Position numbers and translations under genes: made by a program. From positions 80,328,151 to 80,392,150 of the forward strand of contig NC_133120.1 in NCBI RefSeq assembly GCF_033568475.1: a DNA stretch of 64,000 nt, written 5' to 3'. Positions 11,898-22,293 of this stretch are shown here, piece by piece (positions within the stretch are counted from its first letter, which is position 1; the number at the start of each line of letters is the position of its first letter). The stretch is from Henckelia pumila. Taxonomy: Eukaryota > Streptophyta > Magnoliopsida > Lamiales > Gesneriaceae. Below the pieces are notes generated by a model that saw only the letters and a program-made list of their open reading frames with translations, was not told the DNA's origin and did not search any database.

Positions 11898-12809
11898 TAT
11901 GGAGTAGCCGTCATGCTGCTGGTTTGACTATAATAATGGCATCCCCACCAAAATTTCTCACTGCCCTTCCTTTTGCGATTCTTTTGTTCCTATTTTAATT
12001 GTCACATAACACGACATTCCTTTGTACATCAACTTTTATCAATGATTGGGGAAAGCAAAATACCGCTTGTGGATCAGTTGAAACCATGCCAGAATAAATA
12101 AGAGGCAAGAATGTTGATTCAAAGCCTGCTGATTGATTGTTTGATCTATCATGCTCGTGTCGACGTTAAGAACCCAAGGAGCATCATTCTCAATAGTCCC
12201 AACAGAATGGCCATTTTTTTCGATAGAGCAGCACACAAATAACCCATTTTCCATGGCTCTAAATGTCTTCATAGCAACGCTATCATAAAAAAGTCTAACT
12301 AGTCCACCAAGTAAAACTCAAAGGACATCGAACCCCACCCGTCTTTTGTAGCAGCATCCATGGCAGCAACAACATCACTCTCCAAGCAGCGTCCTGCATG
12401 ACTGACATTGAAAAAGGCAATATGTGTAAGGGAAGCTATTCCGGCGGCCGTACCATTCATATTTCTGAACACATTCACACCAATCAAAAAATTCTCAGCC
12501 GCAGTGCTCGTTGTATACGTGTCATGCCCATTGTATTCATATGGTGTGCCATCTTTAGAGAAACATCTCGCTCCGATGAGATTGTTGTTACACACAGATC
12601 TATTAAACTCGCACCTCCCCATCCACTACGTCGACGGTGGGGGCATCCTTTCGTCGTTGAACAAAGGATGATTAAGGTTGATTTTGGTGTCCAAAAATCA
12701 TATGATCACAGCTCTTTCATAGTTGAAATCGACCCAAAACCTCATATTCTAATTCAACCCTAAGAAGTTGGGAAAATGTGTTATGTGGAGAGGGATAGTT
12801 TGATTGTTA
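11898..12809 (-). pseudogene. Subtilase 5'-half pseudogene, array B unit 4
   Basis: The His-region stretch is at 12299-12622 (NGHDTYTTSTAAENF), and the shared TAG stop at 12626-12628. The loop segment at 12039-12272 reads CCSIEKNGHSVG. A local insertion near 12336 (CCCCACCC) shifts the end of the frame relative to units 2 and 3. The catalytic His is Tyr. The MITE right half follows to 13117. Confidence 0.87.
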
Positions 12810-13117
12810 TAAAAAAATTATTTTAAAAAATAAAAATTATAGCACAAAATAAACATGAAATGGCGAAAATATATTATGGCAATACACAATAAATTTTTTC
12901 CAGATATATAATGTATAAAAATATAGCAAATCTTTCTTAATTTTATATTAAAAAAAATTCGGGTCATCTCGAGTCAACCCAAACCCAACTCGAACCTGAT
13001 TAATTTTTCAGGTCAACTCGATTCTACCCGAACCAAAAAACCCCCAATCCTAACCCAATATTTTTCCGCTCGACTCATGTCGGGTTGACGGATTGAATTG
13101 AGTTTTGACACTCCTAA

Positions 13118-14021
13118 TATGGAGTAGCCGTCATGCTGCTGGTTTGACTATAATAATGGCATCCCCACCGACATTTCTCAATGTCCTTCCTTTTGCGATA
13201 CTTTCGTTCCTATTTTCATTGTCACATAACACGACATTCCTTTGTACATCAACTTTTATCAACGATTGGGGAAAGCAAATTACCGCTTGTAGATCAGTTG
13301 AAACCATGCCAGAATAAATAAGAGGCAAGAATATTGATTCAAAGCTTGCTGATTGATAGTTTGATCTATCATGCTCGTGTCGACGTTAAGAACCCAAGGA
13401 GCACCATTCTCAATAGTCCCAACAGAAGGGCCATTTTTTCGGTAGAGCAGCACACAAATAACTCATTTTTCATGGCTCTAAATGTCTTCATAGAACCGCT
13501 ATCATAAAAAAGTCTCTAACTAGTCCATCAAGTAAAACTAAAAGGACATCGAACCCGTCTTTTGTAGCAGCATCCATGTCAGCAACAACATCACTCTCCA
13601 AGTAGCGTCCTGCATGACTGACATTGAAAAAGGCAATATGTGCAAGGGAGCTATTCCAGCGGCCGTACCATTCATATTTCTGAACACATTCACACCAATC
13701 GCAAAATTCCCAACCGTAGTGCTCGTTGTATACTTGTCATGCCCACTGTAATCATATGGTGTGCCATCTTTAGAAAAACATCTCGCTCCGATGAGATTGT
13801 TGTTACACACAGATGTATTAAACTCGGACCTCACCATCCACTACGTCGACGGTGGGGGCATCCCTTCGTCGTTGAACAAAGGATGATTAAGGTTGATTTC
13901 GGTGTCCAAAAATCCATTGATCACAGCTCTTTCATAGTTGAAATCGACCCAAAACCTCATATTTTAATTCAACCCTAAGAAGTTGGGAAAATGTGTTGTG
14001 TGGAGAGAGATAGTTTGATTG
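13118..14021 (-). pseudogene. Subtilase 5'-half pseudogene, array B unit 5
   Basis: The His-region stretch is at 13538-13837 (SGHDKYTTSTTVGNF), with the shared TAG stop at 13841-13843. A one-base loss after GIAPL shifts the frame, so the usual AHIDFFNV continuation is lost. A PA piece lies at 13131-13328. The catalytic His is Tyr. The following MITE right half is truncated at about 14238, the distal edge of the array. Confidence 0.87.
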
Positions 14022-14238
14022 TTATAAAAAAATTATTTTAAGAAATAAAAATTATAGCACAAAATAAACATTAAATGGCAAAAATCAATTATGGCAATAC
14101 ACAATAAATTTTTTCCAGATATATAATGTATAAAAATATAGCAAATCTTTCTTAATTTTATATTAAAAAAAATCATGTCATCTCGAGTCAACCCGAACCC
14201 AACTCGAACCTGATTATTTTTTTTAGGTCAACTCGATT

Positions 14239-14876
14239 GTCATATAACACGACTTTTCCTTGCACATCAACTTTTATCAAAGATTGTGGAAATAAAAATG
14301 CCGCATGAGGATTAGTTGAAACCATGTCATGATAAATAAGAAGCAAGAATGTTGAGCCAAAGCCTGCCGGTTGATAATTGGATTGATTCCTCATCTAGTT
14401 GTTGAGCCAAAGCGTGCCAATTGAGATTTTGGTCCTATATTAAGGTTCTGTTGAAATTCACTAGATAGGCGAAGGACATGATGGCGGACTTGATCACGGC
14501 TGTAGACCAATCGAGCTGAGTGCATTTTAGCAATGATGTGATGCCATTGAGGTGAGGACATGACAAGGAGTTCCAAAGATAATCTTGAAATTTGATTTCG
14601 TGTTGGTGTTGTTTTCGACAGATTGATGTCAGACAACAAAGATGTTGGCACCAGTGTCAATTATATCTGTTTTCAAGATTTCGGGGCCGACCCTGTTTGG
14701 ACCCCTGGCGAAGAACAATGCCATGGTGTGGGCGTCGCTGTCCCCGATTATCGTACCTTTGAAAAAAATTGTGGTGACTGGTGTTGTTGTTGAGTTAAAA
14801 TAGGCTTTGAATCTGAGTCCTTCTTCATAATTGAGATGTGTTGCGGGGGAGAACGTGCAACTCGGAAGAGATGGAG
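14239..14876 (-). pseudogene. Subtilase PA and Ser-region fragment
   Basis: After the array breakpoint, PA sequence starts abruptly and reads into a Ser-type segment (about 14391-14660) and the ALFFARGPNR strand (about 14700-14800), with frame breaks. It ends in AGATGGAG at 14869-14876, immediately before the second copy of the MITE. The arrangement matches 6927-7616, so the two are segmental duplicates. Confidence 0.8.
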
Positions 14877-15514
14877 TAGAAGTGTCAATTCTGGTGGGTT
14901 GGGTGAGTTCAGGTGAGGTTGGGTTGACGAAAAATTTTAAAAAACATTTCTCAACCCAAACCGAACCATCCCAAAAATGGCTAACACGAACCTGAACCCG
15001 ACTAACCCGATCAACCCGAACCAATCTGATTTTATTTTTAATTTTATTATTTTTTAACAAAATAATAAAATAAAAATTCAAAACACACAATAATAAAAGG
15101 AATATTTAATTTAATCACATAATTACAAAATCTAAAGTTATATATAATTTAAATTTGAAAGTTTAGTTGTAGAAAATTTAAAGTATATTACTACAAAAAA
15201 TAAAAAATTATTTTAAAAAATTAAAGTTATACAAAATAACATTAAATAGCGAAAATCTATTATAGCAATATACAATAATTTTTTTCCAAACATACAATGT
15301 ATAAAAATATTGCAAATCTTTCTTAATTTATATATAAATAATAATAATAAAAATTTTTGGGTCAACCCGGGTTGACCAAAACTCAACTCGAACCTGATTA
15401 ATTTTTTCGAATCAACCCTATTCTACCCGAACCAAACAACCCCCAATCCTAAACCGATATTTTTCGGGTCGACTCGTGTCGGGATGACGGGTTGGGTTGA
15501 GTTCTGATACTCTA
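14877..15514. mobile_element. 638 bp hAT-type MITE (M2), same site as M1
   Basis: The ends are TAGAAGTGTCAATT and CTGATACTCTA. The left flank is AGATGGAG and the right flank AGATTAAG, a decayed 8 bp duplication. The element sits at the same point in subtilase sequence as the copy at 7617, so both descend from one insertion that was later duplicated with its host sequence. There is no coding capacity. Confidence 0.83.
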
Positions 15515-16150
15515 AGATTAAGTAGTCTTCATGCTGCTGGTTGACTATAATAATGGCATCCCCACCGAAATTTCTCACCTCCGTTCCTTTTGCGATACTT
15601 CCGATCCTACCTCTATTGTCACATAACACGACATTGCTTTGTACATCAACTTTTATCAACGATTGGGGAAAGCAAATACCACGCGTGGATCAATTGAAAT
15701 CATGTCAGGATAAATAAGAGGCAAGTTTTTTGAGCCAAAGCCTGCCGGTTTATTGTTTGATCTGTCGTGCTCGCGTCGACGATAAGAACCCAAGGAGCAC
15801 CATTTTCAATAGTCCCAAGAAAAGGGTCACTGTGTCCCGCATAGCAGCACACAAATATCCCTCTTTCCATAGCTCTAAATGCCCCTACAGCAACGCTATC
15901 ATAAAAAAGGCTCCAGCTGGTCTACCAAGTGAAACTGAAAGGACATCGAACCCGTAGTTTGTAGCAACATCCTTGGTAGCAACAACATCACTCTCCAAGC
16001 AGCATCCTGTATGGCAGACATTGTAAATAGCAATATGTGCAAGAGGAGCTATTACAGCGGCCGTACCACTCATATTTCTAAACACATTCACACCAATCCC
16101 AAAATTCCCAGCTGCAGTGCTCGTCGTATGCGTGCAATGCCCACTGTAAT
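15515..16150 (-). pseudogene. Subtilase 5'-half fragment with catalytic His kept
   Basis: Minus-strand content runs from the His motif through GTAAVIAPLAHIAIYNVC (15885-16091) and the loop region to a PA piece (about 15540-15659). The His motif reads SGHCTHTTST, so the catalytic His is retained. This part is closer to the usual family sequence (HIAIYNVC) than the array copies. It breaks off at about 16150, just upstream of the His motif, where gypsy gag sequence begins. The Asp region is missing. Confidence 0.82.
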
Positions 16151-16534
16151 TTTCTATCTGCTCAACCCGATCCCGCTGAATTTTTTGGGGAGCTAGGCCT
16201 CGTTGGTTAGGTGGGTTTCCCCAACACTCATTTCTCTAGTTCCCCCCATCGTGGAGCTCGACTCCGATGATCGAACTAAATCAGTTGAGCTCATCTGGTC
16301 AGCTCAGCCCTAAGCCTAGGATCTTCATCTATAATCATCTGCACCTCATCATCCAACCTCTGACATTCTTTGGTGATATGTCCATACTCCTGGTGGAACT
16401 CGCAAAACTTATCTGATGGAGGTAATCGTGGACTTCTCTCGACTTTCCTCGGCCTCTCAAGCTTTTGCCGCTCCTCATATACGTGCATTGTCTTCTCCAA
16501 ACTCATGGCAAGGGGCACATTAGGATAAGGTCCC

Positions 16535-16673
16535 TGTAGGACCGAGTGTTTGTCGCTTTACCAAAAATTATAGCTAATGGTAATGGTGCAACTTAAATCT
16601 TTTAAACCGCACAGAATCTCAAGCGTCAAGGTTCGATCGCTCTACCAACTGGGATAATTATTGCACCCTAACA
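16535..16673 (-). repeat. TRIM 3' LTR
   Basis: This 139 bp repeat on the minus strand runs from TGTTAGGGTGC to GGTCCTACA. It contains CCCAGTTGGTAGAGCG, which looks like a tRNA D-arm. Confidence 0.9.
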
Positions 16674-16745
16674 ATCTCCCTCCCAATAATTGCACTCCTT
16701 GCAATCAATGAGAATCAAACTCATGTCCTTGGCTCTGATATCAAT

Positions 16746-16884
16746 TGTTGGACCGAGCGCTTGCCGCTTTACCAAAATCTATAGCTGGTGGTAATGGTGC
16801 AACTCAAATCTTTTAAACCGTACAGCATCTCAAGCGTCATGGTTCGGCCGTTCTACCAGCAGGGACAATTATAGCACCCCAACA
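16746..16884 (-). repeat. TRIM 5' LTR
   Basis: This 139 bp repeat on the minus strand runs from TGTTGGGGTGC to GGTCCAACA. It is followed directly by the primer-binding site, which fixes the minus orientation. Confidence 0.9.
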
Positions 16885-17233
16885 GTCCCCTAGATCGGAT
16901 CTGTTCATCTCTTGCTCGCTTCTTTCCTACTTCCACCCTTCCATCCACCTTCAGACTGGATTTCTGCCCTAGTACTCCTTCCAACCTCTTTTTTGTCCCT
17001 AAGCATCCTCAAGGTTCACATATTTCTCAGCTCGGCGGCGAAGCTCATCAAATATGACCGGTGGTTTTTTTCCAAGGACTTAAAAAACTCCCCTCATCTC
17101 AAGCCTAGGGTGAAAAATTTACTAAGGTGTCAGTAGTTACAGCAGATAACTCTAGAACCGCAGCATTGAAATGTTAGATGAACTCTCTCAGAGGCTCCAC
17201 CTCAAATTGCTTCAAATTAAACAAACTGAGAGA

Positions 17234-17567
17234 TAGAGATGTTAAAATAGGCTAGGCCCGTCGAGTTGGTCCACCCCGCCATACAAAATTGATTGGTTGG
17301 GTTGGCAATTTCCCAACACGCTTAAAAGTGGGCTGGCCCGCATCAGCCCGCCTAATGGTGGGTTGTGGTGGGTTTCGAGTTGACCTGCAAAAATCCGCCA
17401 ATTTACACGTGAGTCCTCCAGGTTGGCCCGCCCCGCCACCAAAAATAGGTGGGTTGGGTTGGTGTTTTCCCAACCCGCCTAAAAGATGGGTCGTCCCGCC
17501 CCGCCTAATGGTGGGTTACGATGGGTTTTGGGTCGGTCCGTTCCATTGGCCCGTTTTGACCCCTCTA
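17234..17567. mobile_element. 334 bp GC-rich hAT-type MITE with perfect 8 bp TSD
   Basis: The terminal inverted repeats are TAGAGATGTTAAAA and TTTTGACCCCTCTA. The flanking octamers are identical, CTGAGAGA (17226-17233 and 17568-17575). The interior is rich in GGTTGGG/CCCGCC subterminal repeats. It is inserted in gypsy gag coding sequence and has no coding capacity of its own. Confidence 0.9.
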
Positions 17568-18098
17568 CTGAGAGAGATTTTCAAATATCTCTTGCTACTT
17601 GCAAATTGGTGAACAAAAGTTGCACTGAAGTCATTAAAACTGCAGATACTGCCATGCTGCAAAATATTAAACCACTGCAGAGCCGACCTTTCTAAGGTGG
17701 TAAGGAAAACTCTACACTTGATCATATCTGAATATTTGTGTAAAAAAGCGTCATTCTCAAACCTCCCTAAATGCTTCACTGGATTCGAGCTACCATCATA
17801 TTCTCCCACTGTAGGTTGTCAAAAATTCATAGGTAGTTCTTGATTTATGATGGCATGCGAGAAAGGGTTCTCCCTGTTCAAGGGGCCAGGTCGGCCCCCC
17901 ATCTGCCGACCCAACCTCGGAATCTCTTCAGCTGGTGGAGGTGGTGGTGATGGTCGGTTCCTGTTAAAAGTTTCTTCCATTGTGTGGACAATCAGCTGAG
18001 TGAGCTGATCTAAAGTTAGGTTGGCCACGTCCCCCCTCCATGCTGATGACCCGACATATCAACGTCTTATCTCAGATTTTACCACGGGAGACACCATT

Positions 18099-18693
18099 TG
18101 ATGCTGCAGGAAAACGTGATCTCCTGGCCGAACTAAGAGATCTCCACCGACCTGGTTGAAGCCTAAAACCAACGACAAGAGTGTTAGAAGGGGGTCGGAA
18201 GATGTTTCCAGCATATCCCATCCGACGCTCAAGTCAGATATGAGAACGGAAGAATATATTGAGTGTCGTGTGTGTATTCGAGAAAGTAGATCCCTTAACA
18301 ATGAAATCAAAATTGTATTTGTAGGAGAGACCACCGGATTTGGTACCGCCCTTTTTTAATTAGAACTCATGAATATAGGGATCGCAATCTCATTGATCTC
18401 GACAGATATTTTGTCTGAATCCTCTTTAAAGATGGAAAGTCGAATCTCCGAAGAGATCTTGTTATAATTGGGTTGGCCTAGGAATATAACTGAGCTCTCG
18501 CGCTGGCCAACCCGAGAGCCCAACCGACCTGGGATTGATGATGAGGGAGTTATGTCAACCTACCATTGGAGCCGACCTAAGATTGATGGTGAGGGAGTTG
18601 TGCCGACCTGCTATTGGAGCCGACCTGAGAGTTGTGTTTAGGGTCATCAGTGGGGCGAGGTAGGGGATGAGCTGGTCTTCTCTGGGGGTATCA
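18099..18693 (-). repeat. Probable 5' LTR of the gypsy remnant
   Basis: The minus strand runs from TGATACCCCC (18693) to CAGCATCA (18099). It is followed by AATGGTGTCTCCCGTGG, which I read as a decayed form of the TGGCGCC-type gypsy primer-binding site, and then by gag. The repeat holds internal near-duplications (GAGCCGACCTGA variants, 18510-18630). No partner LTR is left in the window, so the ends rest on the TG/CA rule and the gag spacing. Confidence 0.6.
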
Positions 18694-19872
18694 CAATTGG
18701 CTACTTTTTATAATTGGGCATTTAGAGATTTATTGTTTTTTTCTCATAAATATATCCTCAGTGCAGAGATGCATGGTTTACTCTGGAGTATAAAATTGAG
18801 AAAGTTGTATATTTTTAATTAAATATATTTGTTTATTTGCGATCTTGGTCCTGCATATATATATAATCAAATTTCAATCTTGATTCGCTTTTTTTTTTGT
18901 TTCAATATAATTTTAATCATTTTTTTGAAGTAGCCTGACATGTAAAATGTTATATTATCACTCATTATAAAAACGGACTAGAATTATCAAAAAAAAACTT
19001 GAAAATGACATGACTAAAGATTAAAATTTAATAACATATATATGAGATCACAATCACAATTCACAAAGAGAAATACACACACATAACCAAAAATTAGGTA
19101 TTTTAAGTCGTATCAATTATATAATATAGCATAGCATAGAAGGTGGAATACATAAATTGTATTTTCCTCTTAAGAGTTATTCTGTGAAATATCAAGTGGG
19201 CATTTAGGAAAAAAATGAAGGAAAACTTCCGGAGGGTTGGAAGACTATGTTGACTCTAGCTAGAGCAGGAGAAGATCAATTCATTGTTTTCGTACAATGA
19301 AATTTCAAGATGAGATTTTTTTAAAATAAAAAAAAATAATAACATAGATATTATATTTCTTAGCAAATTAAATAGTAGGTCCAATTCAACTAAAACACCG
19401 AACCAGTTTTTTGAATTGAATCAGCAACAGCAAACCACACATGGATTTTTAATTTTATTTTTGGTGAATAAAACCACGCATCGATTTGATTGAAATAGAA
19501 AGGTGGAAAAGACTTGGTACCAGGTTGTAATACTTGTAATGTGCCCGTTTCCCTAACGTTATATTTAAGCTTCTTTTTTTCTTTCTTTTTTTCTTTTTTT
19601 TTCTCTCCAATAGAAAACAATGACTTCTACCTAAGGATCTCCTAAATGACACATAGAGTGACACCTCTTCTCACTTCATCCAAAAACCCAATTCTAACAC
19701 AAATTAAACTTCGTGCAATTTTGGGGCGTGGCAAAAAAAAATTTCCCTAATTTTGAGGATAAAATTTCACGACAAGAAGTATTTTGGGAGCTGACTCGAA
19801 CATTTTTTTAATTTTTAAAAAAAAAAGAGAGAGAAAAAGAAAAAGATAGAGAGGTTAAAACGAGTTTTTCAA

Positions 19873-19907
<35 letters not shown>

Positions 19908-20122
19908 CAACATGGTCTTTAGAACTATTAATTGTCTTGTTTATACAAACAAAAAAGCGAGAAAAATTATTCAAATAGAAGGAAATGATAAACAATAAAT
20001 ATTCTTTATAATATGTTTATACAGCTAGGCGTCAATATAAGATGAAACTCTTCTATCTCATAAACTTTTCAGATCATACAGTAAACAAAGATTTTTTTGA
20101 CCTTTATTTGAAAAAGTAGTTG
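18694..20122. other. AT-rich intergenic stretch
   Basis: I see no gene here. The stretch holds a CT-rich run at about 19571-19607 and an (AT)n run at about 19875-19906. The open frames of about 70 codons consist of low-complexity Lys-rich sequence and are not supported as genes. Confidence 0.7.
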
Positions 20123-20131
20123 AATGAAATA

Positions 20132-21431
20132 GGGAAAATTAGCGTTTTAGTCTTGTATCTTGGCTTCCTTTTGGTTTTGGTCCTGTATATTGACTTGTTT
20201 TGGAAAAGATCCTGTAACTCTGTTTTTTCTTTGGATTTAGTCCTATATGTTGATTGTTTTGGTTTTGGTCCTATAAGTTGGCTTATTTTTTTGGTTTTGG
20301 TCCTATACAAAGTCATGTTTTGAAAAAAAAACACATTAATTTGGATTTTTTTAATTTGGTTCTAATAGTTGACTTGTTTTTTTTATTTTGGTCATTAAAA
20401 AGATACGATTTTGACCAAATTAAGTCCGGTTAAGTTAGAATAAGCGTCTATGTTTTTTATTTTAAAATAATAAATTAAATTTAAAATTTAAATGTTGACT
20501 TTCCAACTTCACCGCTTAAGTTTTTATAATAAATATTTTTTAATGATTTTATAAATTAATTAATTAAGTTTAAAATTTAGATGTTGACCTTCTAATTATT
20601 TTTTAACATAATAATTATTTTCTAAAAGGTACATTAACTTGGTTTTTTTTTTTTTTGTATTTTTCCTCCGTCGCCTGGAGGGAGCAACAAGATTTTATTT
20701 ATTTGCAGTGTTCTAAAAAGCACGCTTAAACGACGATTAAGCGTGATAAACGTAAAACATACCTAAAAAGCTTTGCTTTCGAGAAAAGCGGAACAAAAAC
20801 AGTAAACCATAGTTGAAACGATAAAAAAATATTAGTGTGTTACTTTTTAAAATAACGAAAGTATGTTTTAAATATATTTTTAGTTTTTTAGCTAATTTTG
20901 TTAATTTAGGTTGGAACTTATTTATGTCATATGATCATTAATAGGTGCTAAGTGGGCGACACTTATTGCCAAATAAATAAAAAAATTGAAGTTACAGTGA
21001 GAACGATACAAATGAATATTTGTTTGTTACTTTTTAAATGAACAAAAGTATGTTACATTTAATACATTAAATTAACATATTTTAGATTTTATTAAATTAT
21101 TTAGATTAAATAAAATTTAAGCGTAAAAAATATATTTTTTATTAGTTAGTTGTAATTATCTCAAACCAATAAACAAATAAAACATGAAAGAATAAAAAAT
21201 ATTTTTTTATAAAAATAATTAGAGATCAAATTCTAAATTCCAAAACATGATAACTTACAGGACAAAAACCAAAAAACAAACCAACTTACAGGACCAAAAC
21301 CAAAATAAGCCAACATATAGGACTAAATCCAAAACAAAAACCGAGTTACAGGATCTTTTCCAAAACAAGCCAACATACAGGACCAAAACCAAAAAAAAAC
21401 CAACATACAGGACTAAAACGCTAATTTTTCC
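20132..21431. mobile_element. 1.3 kb Mutator-like non-autonomous element, long TIRs
   Basis: The left arm (from GGGAAAATTAGCGTTTTAGTC) and the right arm (ending GACTAAAACGCTAATTTTTCC) are inverted copies of about 190 bp. Both are built of repeated TTTTGGTCCTGTA-type motifs. The flanks are AATGAAATA on both sides (20123-20131 and 21432-21440), a perfect 9 bp duplication typical of Mutator-like elements. The interior is AT-rich and shares AACACTGCAAATAA-type sequence with the copy at 23543 in inverted orientation. No transposase frame is present. Confidence 0.88.
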
Positions 21432-21440
21432 AATGAAATA

Positions 21441-22177
21441 TTACCCAGATACATTTAATTTTTTTTGGACCCCTTTAAAATAAGGGCTCGATCGACGCTC
21501 ATCTCATGTGTCTCACATCAGATACGAACTTACAACTAGACGGTTCGGTACTAAACTTATAAGAACATTGTCTCATATAAAACTTGATCCAATGGTGTAT
21601 GTCATCCGGGGTAGTGCATATGTATCAAAAGTTGGAGAATAACTCACGACAACTCATTGGACGAGTTTAATTCCTTCACGCTTTGTAACAAAGAATGGGT
21701 CAACGTGCATCAAAGGAAATCAAAAGCCACCCCTAAAGGTGGATAAATTATAGGGAAAAAAAACAAGAAGAAGAAGAAGAAGAAATCGTTGCAAATGGTT
21801 TCTTAAAAACATAGAGCTACGTTGTATTCTTTTGAACGTCGTTTTAGAAACATATATACAAGAGCTACGTTGTATTTTCATAATTGGAGTTGTTTTTCGA
21901 AGTATATATATATATGTAATGGGACTTTTTTGTTTGTTCTTTTGGATCCATCCATAGGGAATGGGGCACCACGACACGTTAACGTTGATATAATGGAAAG
22001 ATATGATTACATGACAAAAAAGAACTACACATGAAAATCGATAAATCAATGTCAAATTTAATACTATTTTCTTTTTAAGTTTAAAGAGGACAAAATCTCG
22101 TAGCCTGTGCTTGATTGATGTCGTTGAAATTGTATATAAAATTTGTAGCTAACTAGATCGTCACCGTGGAATATTTA
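21441..22177. other. Intergenic stretch without a recognised gene
   Basis: An (AAG)n run at about 21766-21785 and short AT runs are visible. An open frame of 111 codons on the minus strand (21720-22055) has no recognisable domain and unusual composition; I do not call it. Confidence 0.6.
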
Positions 22178-22293
22178 GGTTGTGTTTGAGAGAGTTTTTA
22201 AAAAGTATTTTTCAATTTTTTCTCAATAAAATTTTGAAATTTTGTTAAGAAAAAATTGATAAATGCTTCCTAAGAACTCTCCCAAATACTAAC
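22178..22293. mobile_element. 116 bp Tourist-like MITE, TSD TTA
   Basis: The left end GGTTGTGTTTGAGAGAGTTT and the right end AACTCTCCCAAATACTAAC are inverted repeats. They are flanked by TTA (22175-22177 and 22294-22296). Size, termini and a 3 bp TTA duplication fit PIF/Harbinger-derived MITEs. Confidence 0.75.

Larger units (their letters stand above)
8240..14238 (-). repeat. Tandem array B: five ~1.22 kb subtilase/MITE chimeric units
   Basis: The MITE right terminus (GTTTTGACACTCCTAA or a close variant) recurs at about 8233, 9451, 10676, 11889 and 13109, a spacing of 1213-1225 bp. Each unit has about 910 bp of subtilase 5' sequence (minus strand, Asp/His to PA), then about 300 bp of the right half of the MITE. 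The subtilase/MITE junction (TTGATTGTTATAAAAAA) is the same in all units, near 9149, 10368, 11590, 12810 and 14022. The last unit breaks off within the MITE at about 14238 and joins PA sequence. Confidence 0.93.
16535..16884 (-). mobile_element. 350 bp TRIM retrotransposon with perfect 5 bp TSD
   Basis: Two 139 bp direct repeats (16535-16673 and 16746-16884) start TG and end CA and enclose a 72 bp interior. On the minus strand the first interior bases give ATTGATATCAGAGCC (16731-16745), matching the initiator tRNA-Met primer-binding site. The interior ends in a purine run GGGAGGGAGA just before the second LTR. The flanks are GTCCC on both sides (16530-16534 and 16885-16889). This is a complete terminal-repeat retrotransposon in miniature, nested in gypsy gag. 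The LTRs differ at roughly 15-20 positions, so it is not recent. Confidence 0.93.
16160..18028 (-). pseudogene. Ty3/gypsy gag remnant with two nested insertions
   Basis: The minus strand encodes a retrotransposon Gag. It starts at about 18028 (MANLTLDQLTQLIVHTMEE), then has a Pro-rich segment. The retrotrans_gag core follows at 17516-17809 (YDGSSNPVKHLGRFEN, then LERSALQWFNIL). The end at 16291-16518 has a knuckle-like CEFHQEYGHITKEC. Between these parts lie a hAT MITE (17234-17567) and a TRIM (16535-16884); outside them the gag sequence resumes on both sides. Pol and the 3' LTR are missing, since the copy stops at the subtilase junction near 16160. It is defective and most likely silent. Confidence 0.83.

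Noticed and set aside
8737..13978. Plus-strand open frames of 112-121 codons repeated in every unit of array B
   Set aside because: They are antisense to the subtilase His region, and their conservation is explained by the tandem repetition. No start context or domain supports them as genes.
16620..16660. tRNA gene (GGTTCGATCGCTCTACCAACTGGGA on the plus strand reads like part of one)
   Set aside because: It is inside both LTRs of the TRIM, no cloverleaf can be completed, and the A-box and B-box are only six bases apart.
17242..17695. Open frames of 66-107 codons with WxxPP/GGG-rich sequence
   Set aside because: They are translations of the GC-rich hAT MITE at 17234-17567.
21720..22055. 111-codon minus-strand frame
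   Set aside because: No domain and no codon pattern beyond chance; it starts in an (AAG)n/(CTT)n region.
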